Notes under the pieces: generated by a model
Seen by the model: the letters and a program-made list of their open reading frames with translations, nothing else
The model's database searches: none
What the model was told of the DNA's origin: nothing
Translations under genes and position numbers: made by a program
IMG/VR virus record: IMGVR_UViG_3300011116_000364
Location: 1-27,826 of that record
Origin: a virus
DNA length: 27,826 bases
Strand: one strand, 5' to 3'
Shown here: in pieces, positions 1 to 3,612 of the stretch
How the letters are laid out: the number at the start of each line of letters is the position of its first letter
Position numbering within the stretch: the first letter of the stretch is position 1

Positions 1-20
1 CTCGCAAAGGCGGTGCAGGC

Positions 21-251
21 ATGAGCAACGACACGATTCGTCTTGGTGCGACCGTCACCTATTCCGACATGGCCAATCCACTTCGTAGCGGCATCATCGT
101 GGACAAGTACCCGGTGATGCTCACGACCTATCACGGCAACGGCACACGCAGCGAGCGACCTTCCGGCAACTACGAGTACGAAATCTTGTGGAGCGATGGC
201 ACGTTTGACCGCAGCCACTTACGCAGCGCCAGATTCACCGTCATTGACTGA
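21..251 (+). CDS. Hypothetical protein, 76 aa
   Basis: I do not recognise this protein. It is a short soluble polypeptide with alternating hydrophobic residues suggesting a small beta-rich fold (for example GATVTYSDMANP near the N-terminus and EYEILWSDGTFDRSHLR near the C-terminus). The start chosen is ATG 21, preceded at about 7 nt by the purine-rich AAAGGCGG, a plausible ribosome binding site. It is followed closely by a promoter for the next gene, so it probably ends an upstream transcription unit that begins outside the window. The DMANP and WSDGT segments recall small actinobacterial plasmid and phage proteins that bind or protect nucleic acid, but this is only an impression. The gene is credible because of its ribosome binding site and its codon use, which is like that of its neighbours. 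Confidence 0.6.
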   Translation: MSNDTIRLGATVTYSDMANPLRSGIIVDKYPVMLTTYHGNGTRSERPSGNYEYEILWSDGTFDRSHLRSARFTVID

Positions 252-257
252 GGCGGT

Positions 258-286
258 TTGCAAACAAGGTTCACACTGTGTAGACT
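258..286 (+). promoter_or_regulatory. Promoter P1 with GTTCAC element
   Basis: The -35 box is TTGCAA (258-263), the spacer is 17 nt and the -10 box is TAGACT (281-286). A GTTCACAC element starts 11 nt after the first base of the -35 box (269-276), and a second GTTCACAC lies exactly 20 bp downstream (289-296), two helical turns away. It would drive the DUF6573-like gene at 318. The layout matches the promoters near 994 and 6358. Confidence 0.6.
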
Positions 287-317
287 TAGTTCACACACAA
301 ACAAGGGAGACAACAAG

Positions 318-725
318 ATGGGCAAGTTCGACTGGAATGACGGAGACGTGATGTTCGGTGAAGTCATCCACACCTACACACGTGCGGAAGCAATCGAAGA
401 TGGCGCACTCGTGGACGTGACCGAGATGGCACGTGAGGCTGGCTTCAAGTTTCCGGTCGCTATGACCGTCGCTGCATGGTCAGACCTTGTGGCATGGAAC
501 GACAGCAACGCAGCGTGCCAAGACGAAGCAGGTCGTCTGTGGGACGTGCTCACCATGATGCGCTACTTCGCCAAGCAAGGTGGTCGCACGGTGCAGTGCG
601 AAGTGCTTCGGGTTCCAAACACGCCACGTGCACTCAACGCCAAGATGGCAAAGTTCGTGATGAACTGCGGTCCCGGCGACAACGCCGAGCCAGTCATCAC
701 CATCATGCTGCAAGGTGAAGATTGA
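318..725 (+). CDS. DUF6573-like protein, 135 aa
   Basis: The protein resembles a family I know from actinobacterial plasmids and phages as DUF6573 (number from memory); its function is unknown. Family-like features in order are the N-terminal GEVIHTYTRAEAIEDG segment (residues about 14-29), LVDVTEMAREAGFKFPVAMT (about 31-50), a central QDEAGRLWDVL (about 68-78), and a C-terminal GPGDNAEPVITIML close to the end. The frame is also open upstream to 258, but ATG 318 is preferred: it follows an AGGGAG ribosome binding site (304-309) and lies about 31 nt from the -10 box of P1, whereas the upstream start would sit inside the promoter. A 10-bp hairpin follows the gene. Cytoplasmic, role unknown. Confidence 0.7.
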   Translation: MGKFDWNDGDVMFGEVIHTYTRAEAIEDGALVDVTEMAREAGFKFPVAMTVAAWSDLVAWNDSNAACQDEAGRLWDVLTMMRYFAKQGGRTVQCEVLRVPNTPRALNAKMAKFVMNCGPGDNAEPVITIMLQGED

Positions 726-745
726 GCCTTGCAGCACCACACCTT

Positions 746-770
746 GCGAGTCGGCACGAGGCCGATTCGC
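746..770 (+). terminator. Hairpin after the DUF6573-like gene
   Basis: GCGAGTCGGC (746-755) pairs with GCCGATTCGC (761-770) around a 5-nt ACGAG loop, all ten positions paired if one G-T wobble is allowed. No T-tract follows, so it could be a weak terminator, an attenuator or an mRNA-stabilising hairpin. It lies between two same-strand genes, 23 nt before the next start codon. Confidence 0.4.
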
Positions 771-792
771 TTCACCAATGAAAGGCAACACC

Positions 793-990
793 ATGACCGA
801 GATTGACCAAGCATTTGAGAAGATCAACCAGTTCGCAATCGTTGCAATCGAAGCAACGAGCGCACGCAACGAAGCAATCATGGATGCACACAAGGACGGT
901 GCAACACTTCGTCGCATCGCTGCAGCGGCACGCATGACACCACAAGGAGTTGCCAAGATTGTGAACAAGAACAAAGCAGTCGAACTGTAA
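793..990 (+). CDS. Small helix-turn-helix protein, 65 aa
   Basis: This is a small protein that is mostly helical. Residues about 18-63 (EAIMDAHKDGATLRRIAAA, then RMTPQGVAKIVNK) fit a resolvase/MarR-like helix-turn-helix: DGATLRRIAAAARM as positioning helix and turn, and TPQGVAKIVNKN as recognition helix. The same arrangement (R-x-x-A-I-x-x-A-H-x-x-G-x-x-x-R-x-I-A) is common in small actinophage DNA-binding proteins. ATG 793 is chosen because a GAAAGG motif lies about 8 nt upstream; an alternative in-frame ATG is at 778. It lies between a hairpin and a promoter of the GTTCAC family. It is an obvious candidate for a regulator acting on those promoters, but nothing in the sequence proves that. 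Confidence 0.65.
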   Translation: MTEIDQAFEKINQFAIVAIEATSARNEAIMDAHKDGATLRRIAAAARMTPQGVAKIVNKNKAVEL

Positions 991-993
991 TAC

Positions 994-1022
994 TTGACAA
1001 CTCAGTTCACGGTCTGTAGTAT
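994..1022 (+). promoter_or_regulatory. Promoter P2 with GTTCAC element
   Basis: The -35 box is TTGACA (994-999), the spacer is 17 nt, and the -10 box is TAGTAT (1017-1022). GTTCAC begins at 1005, again 11 nt after the first base of the -35 box. It would drive the gene at 1061 and has near-consensus sigma-70-type boxes. Confidence 0.65.
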
Positions 1023-1060
1023 TGACGCACTAGCCACTACACCTACTCAAAGGAGTCTCC

Positions 1061-1411
1061 ATGACCATTGACTACGTAACATGGATTGAAAAGTCCGAAG
1101 CGCAGTTTGCAGCAACGCTCGCAGCGTTTCCGGCAATGCGTACCGGGCAGGTGCACGAGACTGGTCAAGACATTGCGCTCATGGTCGTGGAGATGCGCTA
1201 CGCCAAAGGCACGACCGATGAGCAAGTCATTCGCCACACGGTCGCACCTGAGATGGTCGTGATGACCAGCGATGGTCGGCCAGCCGAGTTCAACACTTGG
1301 CACGAAGGTACAAGCACGGACAGCGTGTACTACGAGCGTTGGACGGCTGCAGGTCGAATTGCTCACGGATGGGTTGACGCCACCAGTCGCAGACTTGTGC
1401 AGGCTGGCTAG
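1061..1411 (+). CDS. Hypothetical protein, 116 aa
   Basis: I do not recognise this protein. It is soluble, has no signal peptide or membrane segment, and is rich in aromatic and acidic residues. The N-terminal half looks helical (residues 1-28), and the rest looks like a small alpha/beta fold with strands around IALMVVEMRYA and EMVVMTSDG. Translation signals are strong: AAAGGAG at 1049-1055 sits 5 nt from ATG 1061, and promoter P2 lies just upstream, so the gene is almost certainly expressed. A GGCGT-c-ACGCC palindrome overlaps its end. The next gene starts about 40 nt later with its own ribosome binding site and is probably in the same transcript. Confidence 0.7.
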   Translation: MTIDYVTWIEKSEAQFAATLAAFPAMRTGQVHETGQDIALMVVEMRYAKGTTDEQVIRHTVAPEMVVMTSDGRPAEFNTWHEGTSTDSVYYERWTAAGRIAHGWVDATSRRLVQAG

Positions 1412-1451
1412 GCGTCACGCCATGATCGAACAAACAACAAAGGGGAGAACC

Positions 1452-1712
1452 ATGAAGGACAACAACATCAGTCAAAGCATTTGGACAATCAGTCTCGTAG
1501 CGTCGCTGGCGACGTTCGTGTGGACGCTGTACATGACCGAACCAGATGCCGGGCCGTTTGGCATCACTGTGGCGCTCGTGTTGTCGGTGGGCGTGCTCTG
1601 TTGGAGCGTCATCATGTTGAGCGTGACCGCCGTGTGTGTGGCTGTTGCCATTGAACGTATTGACCGTGCCAAGAACAAGCCGCAACCGAAGCACGCCAAG
1701 CGTCGGCGTTGA
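1452..1712 (+). CDS. Small membrane protein with two TM helices, 86 aa
   Basis: There are two predicted membrane segments: residues about 9-28 (IWTISLVASLATFVWTLYM) and about 37-66 (FGITVALVLSVGVLCW, then SVIMLSVTAVCVAVAI). The C-terminal tail is strongly basic (about 67-86, ending in KHAKRRR), so by the positive-inside rule that end should be cytoplasmic. ATG 1452 is chosen because AAGGGGAG lies 5-6 nt upstream. Size, two helices and a charged tail would suit a holin, antiholin or superinfection-exclusion protein. It lies one gene upstream of the Rpf-like hydrolase at 1909, compatible with a lysis role, but a promoter and a structured leader separate them. Function not established. Confidence 0.65.
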   Translation: MKDNNISQSIWTISLVASLATFVWTLYMTEPDAGPFGITVALVLSVGVLCWSVIMLSVTAVCVAVAIERIDRAKNKPQPKHAKRRR

Positions 1713-1738
1713 TAACTAAGTTGCCGAGTTGATACCAT
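1709..1738 (+). promoter_or_regulatory. Candidate promoter P3 upstream of the Rpf-like gene
   Basis: The boxes are TTGATA (1709-1714), an 18-nt spacer and TACCAT (1733-1738). The spacer starts ACTAAGTTGCC, similar to ACTCAGTTCAC in P2, so it may be a diverged member of the same family. It overlaps the stop codon of the membrane protein gene. Confidence 0.4.
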
Positions 1739-1908
1739 GTTGACAACATTGACCTTCAAGGAGATGCCACTAGAACGACGATAACCGAAGCGAACTGATG
1801 CACACCTAGAGCCGTCATTGGCTAGGTTCGGTAGCCCTACCCGGCGCCGCTCTGAGGCTTGTATGCAGAATCAGTCGCTACCAACCGATCACACGGAAGG
1901 TGCGGAAC
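1739..1908 (+). other. Structured untranslated leader
   Basis: This stretch lies between candidate promoter P3 and the Rpf-like gene and holds no convincing gene. It contains a stem at 1804-1827 (ACCTA and GCC on one side, with a 2-nt GA bulge, against GGCTAGGT on the other; loop GTCATT), then GGTAG-cc-CTACC (1830-1841) and the perfect palindrome CGGCGCCG (1842-1849). These could form alternative or tandem helices upstream of the GGAAGG ribosome binding site at 1895-1900. Its length and folding suit a regulatory leader. No known riboswitch class could be assigned with confidence. Confidence 0.4.
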
Positions 1909-2472
1909 ATGCGCCGTTACAGATTCACTGCCATCAGTGCAGCCATCATCATCACTGGCATTGCCAGTACGCTCGTCGCCACTCAAGGTGCCGAGTCATC
2001 ACTAGCAAGTGCGAATACTCACAGTCACAAAGCACCATCTAAAACCACGTTTACGTTGCCGGGTGTTAGTTCATCCACGACAAGTGAACCGAAGTCAAAG
2101 GTGATTGTGGCACCGACCACGACTAGCACGATCATCGTGCAGCAAGTCGTACCAGTTGCACCACCAACTACGGTGGCGCCAACTCCAACCACAACAGTTC
2201 CACCAACCACGTATGCCTACGGTGTCACACCTGCAGACGTTGCTGCATGGACACGTGTGGCCATCTGTGAAGAAGGTGGCGATTGGCATGTGCGTGGCTA
2301 CAAGTATTCCGGTGGACTTGGCATCTTGAACACCAACTGGACGTACTACTCACGTGGTATGGGACTTCCAGCGAGTGCAGCCGACGCCACGCCGATTCAA
2401 CAAATAGCGGTCGCCAAGCGCATCAACGCTGGCTACGCAGTGCCCGATCAGAATGGATGTGCAGCATGGTAA
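1909..2472 (+). CDS. Secreted Rpf-like peptidoglycan hydrolase, 187 aa
   Basis: The protein probably cleaves peptidoglycan outside the membrane. An N-terminal signal sequence (residues 1-30: basic RRYR, then AAIIITGIASTLVA) is followed by a Ser/Thr/Pro-rich low-complexity linker (about 40-102) and a C-terminal domain of about 80 residues. That domain matches the transglycosylase-like fold of resuscitation-promoting factors: AWTRVAICEEGGDWH (about 113-127), GGLGILNTNW, and PIQQIAVAKRI. The Glu after Cys120 (E121) corresponds to the catalytic Glu of the C-E-S-G-G-N-W motif in Rpf proteins. ATG 1909 is chosen, with GGAAGG 8 nt upstream; GTG 1900 is an in-frame alternative. Rpf-type domains are a hallmark of Actinobacteria, hence the host inference. 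Roles in lysis, DNA entry or host wall remodelling are all possible. Confidence 0.8.
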   Translation: MRRYRFTAISAAIIITGIASTLVATQGAESSLASANTHSHKAPSKTTFTLPGVSSSTTSEPKSKVIVAPTTTSTIIVQQVVPVAPPTTVAPTPTTTVPPTTYAYGVTPADVAAWTRVAICEEGGDWHVRGYKYSGGLGILNTNWTYYSRGMGLPASAADATPIQQIAVAKRINAGYAVPDQNGCAAW

Positions 2473-2495
2473 GTCAAACAGGAAGTGAGGATTCA

Positions 2496-2810
2496 ATGCA
2501 GTCATACGCAGAGCAACAGGTCACGGTGCTCACCGCCAAGTTGGTGCAGGAACAAGCACGTGTGAAGGAACTTGAACAGGAAGTTCACCGACTCAACTCC
2601 GTGCACCAGCGTGACTTGATAGAGCAAGCAGAGACACAAGCGTTGTACGACCGGCTGCGTGGCAGTCTCGGCAACGTCGCCACGGCGTATCTCAACTTCG
2701 GCAAGGCGTGGGCACAAACCGATGGCGCCAATGACCAAACACTGCAGGACTTGTGGGTGCAACTGCGCAAGGCGATGTACGGTCAAATTGAGGACACCGA
2801 CTACAACTAA
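2496..2810 (+). CDS. Coiled-coil protein, 104 aa
   Basis: I do not recognise a family. Residues about 4-48 form a likely coiled coil, with heptad-spaced hydrophobics in QQVTVLTAKLV and VKELEQEVHRL, followed by a second helical stretch (about 50-100) with AYLNFGKAW and LWVQLRKAMYGQ. ATG 2496 is preferred because GGAAGTGAGG ends about 5 nt upstream. An in-frame ATG at 2466 would overlap the end of the Rpf-like gene by 7 nt and lacks as good a ribosome binding site. The 23-nt gap suggests co-transcription with the hydrolase. A chaperone-like, structural or DNA-associated role are all possible; nothing decides between them. Confidence 0.65.
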   Translation: MQSYAEQQVTVLTAKLVQEQARVKELEQEVHRLNSVHQRDLIEQAETQALYDRLRGSLGNVATAYLNFGKAWAQTDGANDQTLQDLWVQLRKAMYGQIEDTDYN

Positions 2811-2812
2811 CC

Positions 2813-2832
2813 GGTCGCCACAATGCTACGAT
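2813..2832 (+). promoter_or_regulatory. Candidate leaderless promoter P4
   Basis: A -10 box TACGAT (2827-2832) lies exactly 6 nt before ATG 2839, so the expected transcription start coincides with the ATG. Upstream GGTCGCCAC (2813-2821) lines up with the GGTTCACAC element of P1, P6 and P7 at the same distance from the -10 box. No ribosome binding site is visible, consistent with leaderless translation. A -35 box is not clear. Confidence 0.4.
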
Positions 2833-2838
2833 GACGAG

Positions 2839-3612
2839 ATGACCATGATGGACAACAGCGTTGATAGTGTTGTCGCTTCATCGTGTAGTTCGTCTAGTGA
2901 CGTGTGGCAACGTTGCCTACGTGCGCTCAAGCCCGGTGGTCATGCAGTTGTCCTTGCCGAGCCGACTGCATACCACCGTGTAGCGGTCGCTATTGAAGAT
3001 GCAGGCTTTGAGATTCGTGACCAAATCATCTGGCTGCATGATCGCCACAACTCCATCGTGCTCGCTCGCAAACCACTTGTCGGCACGGTTGCCAACAATG
3101 TCTTGACGTACGGTGTTGGTGGACTGAACATTGACGATACGAGAGTGCCAAGCGATGACGGATTCGAGAAGGCGTGGGACAGGCCAATAAGCACCAACAT
3201 CTCGGCTAAAGGTGGCAAGTTCATAAGTGAAGGTATCCAGCACACCGTTGACCTATCAGGGAACAAGCCGAAAGGCGGTCGCTGGCCTGCCAACGTCATC
3301 ACTGACGGTAGTGCTGGTGTAGTGGCAGGGTTTCCTGATAGTAACGGTGGCGCATTTCCTCAGAAATCAAATGTGCCAACAGGTCGCCATTATGAGGGTG
3401 GCTGGGGAGCGGTAGATAATGGCGTGCGAACTGAAATGGGTTCAGGTTCCGCAGTCCGCTTCTTCGCCACTGCACCCACGCAGATTTCACTATTTCGCTA
3501 TCTCATCAAACTCGTGACTCCACCGAACGGTGTAGTCCTTGACCCATTTGACGATTCCACCATTGCCGCTGCGATTGAGGCAGAAGGCATGACTAGAGCA
3601 AGGAACAAATAA
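2839..3612 (+). CDS. Degenerate DNA methyltransferase paralogue, catalytic motifs lost, 257 aa
   Basis: This is clearly homologous to the methyltransferase that follows: NSVDSVV, LRALKPGGHAVVLAEP, YHRVAVAIEDAGFEIRDQII, IVLARKPLVGTVANNVL, RWPANVITDGSAGVVAGFP and RYLIKLVTPPNGVVLDPF all have close counterparts. The catalytic parts are gone. Where the active copy has T-D-P-P-Y, this one has A-S-S-C-S (residues 13-17); where that one has the SAM-binding D-P-F-L-G-S-G-T-T, this has D-P-F-D-D-S-T-I-A. The YG/SGFPKS block is deleted and the C-terminus is cut short. The frame is nevertheless open over 257 codons. ATG 2839 is the first start after the upstream gene. The stop (TAA 3610-3612) abuts the GTG of the active gene, suggesting coupling. 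It may be a non-catalytic partner, a decoy or a gene in decay. Confidence 0.75.
   Translation: MTMMDNSVDSVVASSCSSSSDVWQRCLRALKPGGHAVVLAEPTAYHRVAVAIEDAGFEIRDQIIWLHDRHNSIVLARKPLVGTVANNVLTYGVGGLNIDDTRVPSDDGFEKAWDRPISTNISAKGGKFISEGIQHTVDLSGNKPKGGRWPANVITDGSAGVVAGFPDSNGGAFPQKSNVPTGRHYEGGWGAVDNGVRTEMGSGSAVRFFATAPTQISLFRYLIKLVTPPNGVVLDPFDDSTIAAAIEAEGMTRARNK
3055..3105 (+). repeat. Direct repeat A, copy 1 (51 bp)
   Basis: This segment of the degenerate methyltransferase gene matches 5530-5580 in the active gene at 50 of 51 positions and codes for IVLARKPLVGTVANNVL in both. Flanking sequence is much less similar, pointing to recent gene conversion or recombination between the paralogues. Confidence 0.85.
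3280..3335 (+). repeat. Direct repeat B, copy 1 (56 bp)
   Basis: This matches 5767-5822 at 53 of 56 positions and codes for RWPANVI-(T/H)-DGSAGVVAGFP in both methyltransferase genes. Confidence 0.85.

Noticed and set aside
480-974. 164-codon minus-strand open frame
   Set aside because: It is antisense to two well-supported plus-strand genes, with no ribosome binding site or recognisable motif.
1812-1840. tRNA fragment (stem GGCTA/TAGCC with 7-nt loop)
   Set aside because: The loop is GGTTCGG and not a T-loop, and no acceptor or anticodon arms fit around it.
1804-1849. c-di-AMP (ydaO-type) riboswitch upstream of the Rpf-like gene
   Set aside because: CCGTCA...GCTA...TTCGGTAG is faintly like the 3' conserved part, but the expected upstream conserved blocks are not present. 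A covariance search with the Rfam model would decide.
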